Assembly: GCF_013373865.1 (NCBI RefSeq)
Contig: NC_050477.1
Span: forward strand, 8,984,722-9,048,721
Direction: 5' to 3'
From: Monomorium pharaonis
Lineage: Eukaryota > Arthropoda > Insecta > Hymenoptera > Formicidae
DNA length: 64,000 nt
How positions within the stretch are numbered: the stretch's first letter is position 1; each line of letters begins with the position of its first letter. Shown piece after piece: positions 26,081 to 38,320 of this stretch. The position numbers were made by a program, and so were the translations under genes. The notes under the pieces were generated by a model. The model ran no database searches. It was not told the DNA's origin and saw only the letters and a list, made by a program, of their open reading frames with translations.

Positions 26081-27400
26081 TGAAAGGATTAATTCTTACG
26101 TTCTATTTGTTTTCTATTTGTCTTCACTCATTCTTTTGGTCCCGGATTGCAAATCGTACGGCGCGCATTGTCTTTCGGTATTTCCGACTCAATACGTTTC
26201 GTTATGTCGTTGTCGTTTATGAAACCGGCACGAGAAAAGCAGCAGCGGTAATAGACCGTCTAATGGAAACGTGTTCTTGTCGAACAGCCGGGCGGCCGTC
26301 TTCGCCTGGGTGTTCGACGTTGTTTCGCATTGCGGTGATTAGCGTTGTCGGACACCGCGCCGTGATGACGATACAAAGTATCATAGGTTTTGTTCTCGAA
26401 GGAAGAGACATACGTATCTTATGTACGTGCACGCTTTGTGCCATCGTTTACTTACGCGTACCCGTTTTGCATTGGACTGAGTATGATCTCTGCAGCCTTT
26501 TTTTATCCGATCGAGCATCATTACTGATTTTTCCGTTAATGCTCCCTAATTAACAAGGAAATTCACTCGATCGATCTGCGGAGTAAATCTTCACCCGCAC
26601 GTTTATTCCCACGTGTATTCGTATTCCTATTTGGTTTCGAACGGGGCTCCTCGGATGCCGTCCTAATGATCGCTTAATGATGCCCGGTAATAAAGTTTAG
26701 CTTGGCTTTGCTGATGCCGAGATGATTCCCGCTGCCGAGGTTCGAAGTGTTTGCGTAAACGATTCTTTATGCCACGTTTCTATTTAAAAAGAAAAAAAAA
26801 ACATCCCATCTTATCCCATATACATATTTAAAGTATGCTTTATAATTTTTTTTGAATTAATACGATATTCCAGACAAGGTTTAAATTAAAGCAATTTAAA
26901 GAAATTAATATTTCTTGATATTTTTTAACATTATATTTTTGATTATTTACTTATTAATCTAAATAGCTCATTTTACTATTGCCTGATGCTTTAGATTTTT
27001 TATTATTAGGTCCGGGGATGACTGATTTACACAGTTATTTGGGATTAGCAAACCCACGGGCCTGAGCTCGACACATTGTAAACATTCACATACATCTACA
27101 CAATCACACATCATATACATGCATAAATATGTTCTTTTGAGTGTTACCGTAGTGAATAATTGAAGACAGATAGCGTAAAAAGGAAAAAAAGGAATAAGAA
27201 TAGGAACAAGACTCATACATATGTTTGATCTAGATCGAGCCGAATAGCGCAAGATAAGGCTTATTTTTACATTTTTACCCTGAAACCGAGAACTTTCGTA
27301 GCACAAAGGCATAAATTAAAGTTTCGCGTCTTGAGATGCAAATCAGAATGTTCTTTTCAAGATTGATAGAATATTTACATTTTAATTTCTTTTTGCCTCT
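26080..27400. other. Mixed block (26090-26760), then AT-rich DNA; no gene recognised
   Basis: A 157-codon plus-strand frame (26080-26553) is one of the longest not caused by a repeat. It has scattered hydrophobic stretches but no domain I can name, and a 75-codon frame is open opposite it. The AT-rich remainder includes an unrecognised 114-codon minus-strand frame (26968-27312). Confidence 0.45.
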
Positions 27401-28290
27401 CTCTCTAGTTGTTTTCTCTCGTTGCTAGCATTATCATTGTTGTCCATCGTCGCCAACAAATAGCAAATCGCCGAGGGCTGCTGGCTGGCAGGCTCGCGAA
27501 CGGTAAGACAAGGCAACGGCAAGGCGATGCAAGCTGTGGCAGAGTATCGCAGAGATATGCCCTGTCTGCCTGCGGGTGCAACGACCCGTCTGACCTTTGT
27601 CCGGCCTGTGCTTCGGTCTGGCCCTGCCGGTACCAACGAGACGTCCGATCTACCGACTCACAGCGCGGCCCGGCTTGTCCCGTACCAAGCTCTCGGGCTT
27701 GTAGTCGAATTCGCGATCGGTCTTGTATTGGAATTGGACGCGACAAAACGAACTCGAAGATTCAACGTTGCAATAAGAAAACATACGTCATATAATATTT
27801 CGACAGGGAAAGTTCTCGTGCGAATTGTATCTCCGAGTATGATTACTGAACAGAAAAAACTTTTTAATTGATTGTATGTACATATTTGTGCCGATTAACT
27901 TAGTATCGAAAGAAGTAATAGAACGATTAAACTATATAATAAATGAAAAGAGAGACTCTTAAATATTTTGAGTAAAGAAAAGGGAAAAATAAATTAATCC
28001 TTGAAAGAAGTGAAAATAAAATATTTTATAGACGTTTCAAGTACATTTATAAAAGTGTCATCATTTCTAATTTTATTATAAAATTGTATACAATTAAAAT
28101 ATGAGAAAAATTACAATATGCTAACAAGTATTAATGCAAAAAGAGAGAATGGGTAATATCTTATTTTTAAAACTATAACGCTTTGTGTTAATGTAACTGA
28201 AGACATATGCGTTTATGAGTTATATTCTACATTACGAAAACTATTTTAATTGATGCACATTTTAGGATTCGTAGTTGCAACTCGTGAAGA
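27400..28290. other. CpG block (27400-27850), then AT-rich DNA
   Basis: Four frames of 84-128 codons overlap on both strands at 27382-27871. None is recognised, and mutual overlap in four phases is more consistent with composition than with a gene. Confidence 0.5.
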
Positions 28291-29620
28291 CACATTACGC
28301 GAATCCCACGAAGTCAACGCACGCGATAATTCCTTGGCTATTCGGAATTCCTCAACTGGAAAAACGTGTCAATGACTCCGCTCGAGATCCGGGGACATAA
28401 AAAGAGGCGCAATAAAAGGGCGTAATCTTGTTGTCGCCGGGAATGAAATTATTTTTAACCGTAATTTAGTTCCCACATACGAGTGAAGAGGACGAGAGAC
28501 GTGTTCGCGTTCCTGAAGAGACCGGGCCACCTTTCGAGGCGAAGTTTAATGACGCAATAAAAATCTGGAGGTCGTTAGGTGGAGCGGCCGGGCTCTACAT
28601 TTTTTTCCGGTACGATGACCGCGCATGCGATTGTTTCGAAATTGTCGTGACAAATATGAAAGATGGAGTAAACTCATCCGCGAAATGTGATCGATCATTT
28701 GGTTAATTAGAAATCATCTTAGTTTCTCAAGCTGAATAATGAGGTTGTCAAACATTTTTTATCACTTTTGTGAGATGTTCATTTTATACTGATGCGATAA
28801 TTGCTGAAGAGAAAAAAGTTAGATGATAAACTATTATTTTCTTACCAATTTTTTCACAATTTTTTTTTTCGTTGTCGCATATTGAACAGCTAATCACTTT
28901 ATCATTTAGCGGTTCCTAAGATGATACGGTGACATAATCTTTTAGATTTTATTATGAAAATTTTATATGTTACTTCGTAATTTCTTATCTAATGAGGTAA
29001 TCAAGCAATATTACACCGCGACATTTTCTTGACTCCGTTAAGCGTTGTGTTACACGGAGGTAACTACAGGAGCGATTTAGCAGATGGTGGTGCGCAGGTG
29101 ACGTTGCGTTAAGTTACTCTTAAGATCATGGCTAAATAATTATTGTTGGAGGATGGATCTCCTCGCCTAATTTGATGACGAAGATTCACCTGTCTGACGC
29201 AGAATTTGCTATGCGGAACTTACGTGGGTTACCTAATCATCAAAATCGCAATTACGACATAGAAGCAATACATCAAGTAAATTATAATTTTACTCGATAA
29301 TTTTACTAAATATATAGATAAAATACATATAACAAATAAATAACGAAATGAGATAAATATAGTAAAGCATATATGAAAAGCGTAATTAGATGCACATCTC
29401 TTTACAATAAAATATTTATACAGTAAAATAGTTAATAATATTTATGATAAAAAATAATTTAAAGTTATATTTAATATTAGAGTTATGTTTATTTTTAAAC
29501 TTAATGATTTTCAATCAGATTACTTATTTTATAAATATATAAAACACGTACACCCAAACATATTAAAATTATAATAAGATATAAATATTTTTGATTTTAA
29601 AAAGATTAATTAATTAGCAA
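28290..29620. other. CpG patch (28290-28690), then AT-rich to mixed DNA
   Basis: The patch has TTTAATGACGCAATAAAA-type words, an AT core set among CpGs, similar in flavour to those near 26.7, 35.3 and 55.5 kb. No coding frame of note. Confidence 0.5.
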
Positions 29621-31210
29621 TTTTTGACATGCCTTTGTTTTACTTGTGCTTCGCGATAAGGATCGCACTAGGTATCGTCTTGCTAACAGCAGGTTCGCGT
29701 GTAAATTCCTTTGGCTCTTTTTGCTAGATAACGAGACGAACTTTCCACGATAAAAGCACTTTCTTGTGGCAAGCATCGTCGCGATATTACTTTTTACGGG
29801 TACGTCGGGTGTTGTTAGACGACATTCTCTAGGGATGCATTTATCTTGCAGGGTCCTTAGGTACCTCGTGTATCTTGGTGCCGTTGGTACCAAAAATAGG
29901 ATGAAACTTCGCAATAGCTATCTCGCTATTCATTGATACAAGATTGCTTATGATTCTGTAGTGTACTGTAATGTATTCAATGACATGTTATTAAAATCAT
30001 TAAAAAACATTAAAATTTAATTCTTTATACTTTTATTGAGGAAATAAATATTAAAATAAGAATTTTTTTGAATTTTAATAAAAATTCATTTTATCGTATA
30101 TTTTTTAACATAGGTATTATATTTTTATGTATGTTATAAGTGTGTGTACATACATACTAACTTGCAATTTAAAATTTATTAAAAATTATTTACGAATTTT
30201 TTCAATGTTCTATTACAGAACTTATATATAATTTTTATGTTATATATGATTTGAACAATTTCCCGACGTATGATAAAATTTGATAAAAAATAAAGTAAAA
30301 CATAAAATGTAATAAAATGGAAAAGTAACTTTATTGTGATATAATTTTGAGATGTAGCAAGTTAAATGAAATCGCGGTTAGATGATAGATTGTAATTTCG
30401 GATTGCGAATGTTGTGAGATGAAGCGGAGAAACATTAAACTTTTATGTAACATGAAAATTGCAATCTTGCGTTACAGGAAAATTTAAATGCATTATTTTA
30501 CGATTTTCTGAATACCGTCAGTTTGTGCGTAATTATGTTATAAAAAAACGTAATTGTCCTGGCCACCAGGTGACACTTTGACGTGGCAAATAAGACCAAA
30601 GAATATCTCATTGTAGCGATCATTTTGAGCCTGGCAAATTACGGAAGCAGTTAAAGCGTGGTCTCTCTCAAGACGGCGTCGGTATCATACCGCGGCAGTG
30701 TGACCAAACGTAATATCACGCTCTTCCACGAGAGTCAAGGCTCGACGTCACGCCTATCCGCTCTCGAAATCTCGCACCAAACAGTTTTTCTGCTGCGTTA
30801 CAATGAGTTTATCGCCGCGAACACGCCTGAACGATCCGTAGTCGCGCTTTTTGAACCTTTCATGCCTAATGGGTCGTATATTTTACCTCATAAAAACGAT
30901 ATATCGATCAGCATTTTCCCAATAATGAAGAGTTAATGATTATTCTAAAATTATAAAATAAATTTACATGTATTTTATCTTTTGCTTGAAATATCTAGAA
31001 GGCTATAAAATTTAATTCTGCATCCACAAAACATAAAAATGATAGCATTTTTCATAATTACAATTAGATAATTTGAATAATAAATGGTGATAGTCGCCAC
31101 AAATAGTAGACACAAATATGATCACGAGTGGTATCATCTGTAAGATGCTATTGAAATTCTTGAAGATTTACAGGCAATAAGATTTACAACAGTGTAAAAA
31201 TTTCACGTTC
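29620..31210. other. Mixed patches (29620-29930, 30550-30940) in AT-rich DNA
   Basis: The frames at 29606-29914 (102 codons, -) and 30658-30936 (92 codons, +) are unrecognised. No repeat stands out. Confidence 0.5.
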
Positions 31211-32380
31211 AAGAAAATAACTCGCAATGTTCGCGGATCACCGATCGTTTGTCGGTGTTTCTTCGAACGAACGAGTCGAGAACAAACGGCAGCTCGCTCG
31301 TTACCGCTTCTGCTGATCGTTTTATGTGATTTTTACGATAGCCACGCACGTGTCGCGCAAACCACACTTCCGTGCGATCTCGTCGACAATTCTCGCGGCG
31401 TGTATGTGTACGTTTGTGTTCCGCGGTTTCCGTCGTCGGCGGCGATTTAAGAGCGCTACCGCGCGGTAGAGTGCTGGGCTACTTTGTGGTTACGCGATTA
31501 CGGCCAACTTCATTCTCGCGGTGCGTAAACGACCGCACGAAAAATACTGACCGCGACCGATATTTGCGGTGTATCCCATCACAGGGCTGCCCCAAAGTGT
31601 CAGGTTTTATTTAGAAAGAATACTGCCATTTGATATTTCGAAGGTAAAAACAATGAAGAAATGAAGGGGATTTCGGAAAAAGAAATTTTAGATATTTTTT
31701 CGAACATTTAAGAAAATCGAGATTAAAACTAATTAGAATTTATAAAGAATGAACAGTTTTTTTATGGAACTCTCTAATTGTTATTAAAAGACATTACTTA
31801 AATTTTATGTTTTTGAATACAAATGTAATTTTACTTTTACTATTATATAATAATATAATATCTTACAGACTAATATGATAAATGGCGTCACATTCGTAAA
31901 AGTAAAAGAAACAGTCACTGGAAATACAGTATTACGCGGTTTTTTTTTATCGGAATGATTGTGTTGTACATAATGTGCATATGTGATAATCGAACGAGTG
32001 CTCAACGACCTCCATGAAACACAGTAGCATACGGATGCTCTCGTGTGAGCATAAGGGAGAGATAAAGGAGGAGGTGTAGAATACGGAAGTCGAGAAATTC
32101 CGAGGGCTGACGAGGGTGACGACGGGAGAATGCGAGATCGAATCGTGGAAGGAAATGGAATCTCCGAGGTGGATCATCTTCCTTCTTCTCGTTTCGATTT
32201 TACGAGCAGTTCGTGAAACGGCTAATTAATGACGCGCCGGTCTGTAATTTACAGGGGTGTGAAGATTAATTTGTTTGTTGGTTGGTGCTTTCTCCGCATA
32301 TGAAACAGTTGATCATCTGATTCATCTTACAATAGCTATAATAGTTGGTTGGCCGGACTCGAAGATCTTTAGTAGGACCT
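31210..32380. other. CpG block (31210-31610) and moderate DNA (31980-32240)
   Basis: The 80-codon plus-strand frame (31372-31614) is unrecognised. At about 31580 the sequence ACAGGGCTGCCCCAAAGTGT resembles the ends of some insect transposons in flavour only; no partner end was found. Confidence 0.45.
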
Positions 32381-32880
32381 TTTATAATTTATCGATATGT
32401 AACATGATAATGTTTCATAATCTTTATAATGACGTTGCTGGACATTGATAGTTACATTCTTTTAAAAATAATTACCTATTTGTAATTAGATATATGTATA
32501 ATCTTATGTAATCTGAAGTATATAAATAGCAATTTGATTATTTCATTTATTCTTTTGACATAAAATTTTTAATGAAACTAATCAGTTTTAGTTTAATACT
32601 TTTAATAGTTTACGATTGATTAAAAGTATTAAGAATTTCTTTCTTTCTTTCTTTTATTAAATATTAAAGTAAAAAAGACAATAAAATTTGATTTTATCGA
32701 TAAACGAAGGAAAAATACATACAATAAGTATTACGAATAATAACATATGGGCAAGACACTTACAGACATTTTAGTAAGTGTTTGTACTGACATAAGAGTT
32801 TAGCTTATACAATTAAAAATTAAAATTGAATTCAGGGGAGTATTGAATATAAAATATTTGTTGATGTCTACTTAGACAGC
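32380..32880. other. AT-rich stretch with a hairpin and a (TTTC)n tract
   Basis: It holds the 14-bp perfect hairpin and tetranucleotide repeat listed separately. Confidence 0.6.
32593..32655. repeat. 14-bp perfect hairpin plus (TTTC)n
   Basis: TTAATACTTTTAAT (32593-32606) is the exact complement of 32619-32632, with a 12-base loop. It is followed at once by about five TTTC units (32636-32655). Confidence 0.9.
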
Positions 32881-33890
32881 TACTTTATTATCGCGTTCTG
32901 GAAACTAAACCTTATACGGCAAAGTATCGAACGACGTATGTAGAACCTGGATAGCTTGAAACGTATAATAGCAAGGGCAGCATCGAAACTAACGTGCGTT
33001 ACGGGATAACCCTCGAGAATTCCGTCGGAGGGTGAGCAAAAACGAAGGAGCCCGGAGGTAGGCCCTTGTCCGCGTGATTAGAAAGGGATTCCTGGGTTCA
33101 CTCGGTTCCTAGCTGCATTCTTACGCAGCCGTAGCGATAATCGATTGGCCACGAGTCGTCATGGAGGCGAAGGAAATCGATGACCTTCGGGCAGCAGAAT
33201 CCGCGGCTGCTTCTTTTCCACGTTCCCGATCGTTCCTCGTTACCTACGTTTTCCGTACGCTATTAATTCGATAGCGTGACTACCTCTTCGATATAAACTT
33301 ATTTATATCATGTAGTTTAATGAAAATATCGATGAAGAATTATGCGCTTGTTAACTTGCTGCTCAAGATGCAATTCATTAGTAACTTGAGATACAAAAAG
33401 AAGTGCATTTACTAAGACTAGTACTTCTAAAGCTAACGATCTTTTTTAGATTTTAATGCACTAACTTTAATTAATTGGATGTGGTTAGTGAGACGTTCCA
33501 TATTTCTATAGATATCAAATCTGATTACAATACAAATGAGAAAAACTTTTCAAGTTTATTGAACTCTCATATTTTATTATTTCGTTGTTAAGAGAGTATT
33601 TTTAGTTTACACAAATATAAAAATAATGTTTTACAGACGTATACATATACTGTTTTACTAAATTATTCTCTTCTAATAATTTTGTATTTTTATAAGCAAT
33701 TTATTACAAACAAATTAACATTTAATTAAAAAATTTTGTAAACATCAACTCTGATTAAAAAATCAGAAAATTTAATGTTTTTTACTCTGATATAAGGAGT
33801 AAATAGTTATAAAGATAGTAGAATAAGCTTTTTCTGAAATATAATTTCAAACATTAGAGAAAAAACGCATTAGATATATGCATATCCCGT
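32880..33890. other. CpG block (32880-33280), then AT-rich DNA
   Basis: The block contains a GATAATCGATTGG segment near 33137, a type of word bound by homeodomain and CUT-class factors. That is a hint only. No frame above 60 codons is worth naming. Confidence 0.45.
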
Positions 33891-34530
33891 CTACAAAGAT
33901 TGACTAGCAATCGTCTTCGGCGCGACGTTAAATTGCTCGCGCGGTCGACGAACTGGAATGAGTTCGACGTGGTCGTTTTAAGGGAGATCATGTACCCGGT
34001 GACGACTGAATGTCACCAGTGACATGACAAAGAGGTGGAAGACGGACGGTATCGCGACGGTATAACGGCGCGACAGCGCGCAGTGATTATTTCTCGTTTT
34101 GCCACGCAGCGAGCGGTCCTTGTAGATCGTGCGATCTACGTGGATCGTATACGATCGTATATGCGCGCGTACGAAGAGCGGCGAGCCGGCGCCGCTAATG
34201 ATCGTAATGGGCACGTTCGTACGGGACGAGGGGGTCGTGCTCGCTTCTTCGTTGGTGCTCGCTCGTGGCAAGCCGAGAATGGAACAAGGTAATGGCGATA
34301 CTAATGGTGGTATCCTGTGGGCCTAGCCGCGATATTGCCACGCCGATAGCGCGCGAAAGAATCGCGCCTAATGCTTCAAGATTGCCGTTTCATCGATAGT
34401 CGCCGAGATCCGCATCGTGGTCTTTCACCGAGCTTTTCGAACACGTGAGCCATTTCCCGCGTTTTCTCTCGAAACTCATCATCCCCGTTCACCCGTTGGT
34501 ATGGTAAACATACTTACTGTAAGGTATTTC
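33890..34530. other. CpG-dense block with clustered palindromes
   Basis: Overlapping frames of 65-97 codons on both strands are unrecognised. The palindrome cluster at 34122-34160 is the notable content. Confidence 0.5.
34122..34160. promoter_or_regulatory. Overlapping GATCG palindrome cluster
   Basis: GTAGATCG-TG-CGATCTAC (34122-34139), GATCGTATACGATC (34143-34156) and ATACGATCGTAT (34149-34160) lie within 39 bases, the last two overlapping. Symmetric half-sites at this density can serve dimeric DNA-binding proteins or extrude cruciforms. A function is not shown. Confidence 0.3.
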
Positions 34531-34960
34531 TCATCGATAATTCAGATTGAGGAGTATAATATTGCCAGCCTAATTGCATATTGGAAGGGCTGAATTAATC
34601 TTTCTGCATAAACTTAATCAGGAAGTCTTCGAGGTCTTTAGATATTATTATCATTATTATATTAATTTATAATTGAATTTGAATGAAATCAGAATTTTTT
34701 AAGTTATTTTTCTTAATATGATATATGTATATAGAATTGAAAAGAAGGAGAGGAAATGAAAATGGCGTTTCTCCTTTTTGTTGTTCGTTCGATATAATAA
34801 AGAAGAAATATATATTATATGAACTGTATGTTAAAAAAAAAAGACGTGCATGATGACTAACAGTGGTTAAGGGCGATGAAATGAGATAAGCAAATGCATC
34901 TATATAAGAATTGAGGAACATATTTCACACAACAGCGGTTTCCTGACTATATCGTACATC
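34530..34960. other. AT-rich stretch, no feature seen
   Basis: The 84-codon minus-strand frame at 34667-34921 is low-complexity and unrecognised. Confidence 0.55.
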
Positions 34961-35760
34961 TATCGTGTGGATACTTAAAGTGAGCAATGATAAATCGTCG
35001 TTATGCATCGAGAAAGGTGGCATTCAATTGAAAAGTCGTACTTTCGAAAGTAGAGATACGTGGCGATGATTAATCGCCAAATAATTTAACTTGTCGTCAG
35101 TTAGAAATTGTGTAAGATGATTTCGATACTCCGTTCACATTTCATTCCCGCAATACGCGCGACAAGACATTTTGCGCGAAAAAGTGACGTTGCACTTGAA
35201 GAAACGCATTTTCTGCGGTAATGTCTTCACGAGAGCATAGAACGGCGTATTATCGATTATCTCGTCGGAGACAATGATATTTAACGGCTCGTCGATTTCG
35301 CGGAAACGTCGCGGCGCGCGGCAGGTAATAAATTTTAATGCGTGTAATGTGGGAATTAATGCGGGATTGTTTCTGCGTATCGGCGGGGAGACGCAGCCGC
35401 GATTTGCAACTCGTGATTTAACTGCGCGTTTAACGGCCGAAGTTACGACGATGCGCCGCGCGAATTGTTAGATCAAATTAAATTAATTCGTATGATCGTG
35501 CCATCATCCGAAACGCGCGAATCGGTGAGCTTTTCTTTGTGCCGTCGCCGTCGATCGAAACTCCGTTCGCGAAATTAAACGGCGATGATTTCGCGCTCCC
35601 GCTTTCGCTTCTGCCAATTAAACTTTCGTCGCCTTTGTAAGTGGCCACGCTTTACCGCGGTGCAATTAACCGTTTCTATATGTATTATGTATTGCACATT
35701 AAATATCGCTTCGAACATTTGTTCGACGATATGCGACGTCTGATAATTGAAAACTTATTT
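34960..35760. other. CpG block with AT-core words and a hairpin
   Basis: AATTAA cores flanked by CpG recur (about 35574, 35616, 35664). An inverted repeat, CGCGAAAT (35568-35575) with ATTTCGCG (35588-35595), spans a 12-base loop. CTTTCGAAAG at about 35043 is a perfect 10-bp palindrome. No coding content is recognised. Confidence 0.5.
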
Positions 35761-35803
35761 ATACGAAAAAATGCACATACGAATTAACCGGAATATCAAT
35801 GTG

Positions 35804-35863
<60 letters not shown>

Positions 35864-36940
35864 ATATTGTAAAAAGCAATAATTAGAAAATATAATTTTC
35901 ATTGTTGATACCACCACTTGAACTTATAATTTTTTGTTTTATTTATTATTTTTATTATTGCAACTTACAAATTATCAATATCTGCGTAATAGTAAGAAAA
36001 AAAATTAAACAAGTTAGTTCATATTTGCATCAATTCAAGTTATTTTAACAATACTTCTAAAGAGATCTAATTTTTAAAAGAATGTAATTACATATCAATT
36101 ATCTACATCTACTTCTTGATTAATTGCCTCAGTTATTATCTTATCTATGTATTAGATTTTTTATTTTTCTCTTGTTTTTCTTCTCTGGTTTTTACTTCGT
36201 TGCACTTCGGTATTACGACAATAATCTCAATTATAACGCTCTCGGCGTGCAGTGGCCTCCCCATTCTTATCTTCCTCTTAGCCGTGGCCGCGGATGGTGG
36301 ATGTAGCCGATAAATAAGCGGCTTGCTCCTTTTTACACGAATTCTCTCACGACTTTGCGTCTGCTTACTAGGAGCCGCGACGTTATGTATTAAGCAACGT
36401 CGCGTATCTCGATTACTTCATCGCACGCGTCTCTTTGCTCTCAAAACTGCCCCATGTAAATCATACGGAGCGACACTGAGAACGAGCAGCACATATGGTC
36501 TACGAGTCAGATCTTAATTAGACGACGATACGCGTCTCGGTAAAATTACCTTTAATTCATTCGTGAAACTTCATTATTTCAAACTACCATGATTTTTTAG
36601 AAAAATCTGCAGGATTGCTTGACAGCTTTCAAACAGGGAAAAAGGATATATACGCGTTTTAATTATAATATTATTTTTATATGTAATATAATTTTTATAT
36701 TGTACTAGAACACTACAGACGCGCGTTATTTAACTTTTTAATTTTTAAAAATAATAATAATTGCAATTTGCTTTTCTCTATCTTTCGTTTATAAATATTT
36801 GTAACAAATAGAAATGTTAGAAAGTTTTGTTAAAGAATCGTCATTTTAGCAAAGACTTAATTGAAATTTGAGAAAAAAAACTATGTACTAAACGGTAAAC
36901 AGAATTACAGACATTCTGTTATTGTTAAGGTCTAGTTTAG
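35760..36940. other. AT-rich DNA around a moderate block (36240-36540)
   Basis: It contains the (AT)27 tract. The frames at 36116-36517 (60-65 codons, +) are unrecognised. Confidence 0.5.
35806..35859. repeat. (AT)27 microsatellite
   Basis: Fifty-four bases of perfect alternating A and T, prone to cruciform formation and slippage. Confidence 0.98.
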
Positions 36941-38320
36941 CACGAGTTAAAAGCAATGAAATATAAGTACAGCTTCGGAACACGCAGCGCGGAAACGACC
37001 ACTTTCCGTTTTACGGCGGCGAACGTTAAAACGTAAACTGTATCATTTACGAGCCGTCTTGGCAAATCGATGCGTTTGGCATTTGAGCTGCTGTTGAATG
37101 CCTGGTAGGCAGGCCAATTAGGAATCCGCCGCCTTAAAACCGGCAACGATATGGCCAACAGGTGTCTTAAGCTTAGCGAGCGATCGTTTGGAATCGTCGG
37201 GCTTTTAATAAAAAGTTTGGAATCTTGATATCTGCATGCGATGTTAACGAGCATGCAAAATCAATTCCGTGGCGCACGTGACACGCTATTAACTCAGAAC
37301 ACGGTTTACTTTAAACTGAATTAATTTACATTTTTCAATAACAGATTAAATTAGTTTGCGTTTTTTCTTTATTATTTCTTCGTTGAATATTTAATTATAC
37401 ATTTTAAATAATAATTTTTTATGTAATTAATACTTACTTTTTCTATTTTTAAAAATGAAATTAGTATTCTTTTTTAAATGAATAGTTAAATATTAAAAAT
37501 TAGAAGTAAAGATAGATTGAAATATTTAGAAAACGATGTATTATATAGTCTTATATAGCTTTGTATAAAAAAAGTAAAATTTTTGTTTGAAGAATTTTTA
37601 TATAAATTTTCAAAAAGTTTCTATTAATACTGTCTCCAATCTCGAAATACCGGTAATTATTGTTCCGTTGGATAACATACGCGATGTAAACTACAAGAAA
37701 TGTAACCGAGAAAAATCATAACAAAGCGTCCCTTACTTTCGATACGTCACCTGCTCTCTCGATCGTAATACGACATCGATCCCTGAAAAATCACCGAGTA
37801 AACGGAGGATATAGTGTCCCCTGAGAGCCGAAAGTTCGCTCGTGAGAAAACGGTGATCCAACGGACCGTTATGCCATCAAATCCTCAGCGTGTTGCGCCT
37901 CGTAAATAGCTGCTTGCGACACGTCCTCGCGATTCGTCACGTCTCGGACTTCCGTGAGACGGAAGATTGTGTCGGAAATCGGGGAACGAAGCTTCTGAGA
38001 CTGATTAGCGTGTGAACGATCAGTTGTCCGTTTACTAACGAGAAACATTTATCACGTAATCTTTGCGCGCGCGTTGATATTTTTGTAAATTTTTGTTAAG
38101 CGAATAGAAATAATTAATTTTAAGAAATTCTTTTTAGATTTTACATTTTTTTTTACTGTGCATTGAAAGCTATAGAAAGTTATATAGAAATTTTTTTTTT
38201 TTAATTTCTGTATGTACTAACATATTTTAATCTGCAAGAAATTTAAATTATGCACTAGAATTACAGTATATTATTACGTAATAAAAAGCCAATGTTCAAT
38301 TGAATATTTATCATCTTAAA
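36940..38320. other. Two CpG patches (36940-37290, 37660-38060) in AT-rich DNA
   Basis: The 105-codon minus-strand frame at 36937-37254 is unrecognised. Nothing else is seen. Confidence 0.5.

Noticed and set aside
26080..26553. 157-codon plus-strand frame with hydrophobic stretches
   Set aside because: No recognisable family, an open frame on the opposite strand, and no supporting splice or start context.
31575..31610. ACAGGGCTGCCCCAAAGTGT as a possible transposon end
   Set aside because: No matching inverted partner or transposase remnant was seen within the surrounding kilobases.
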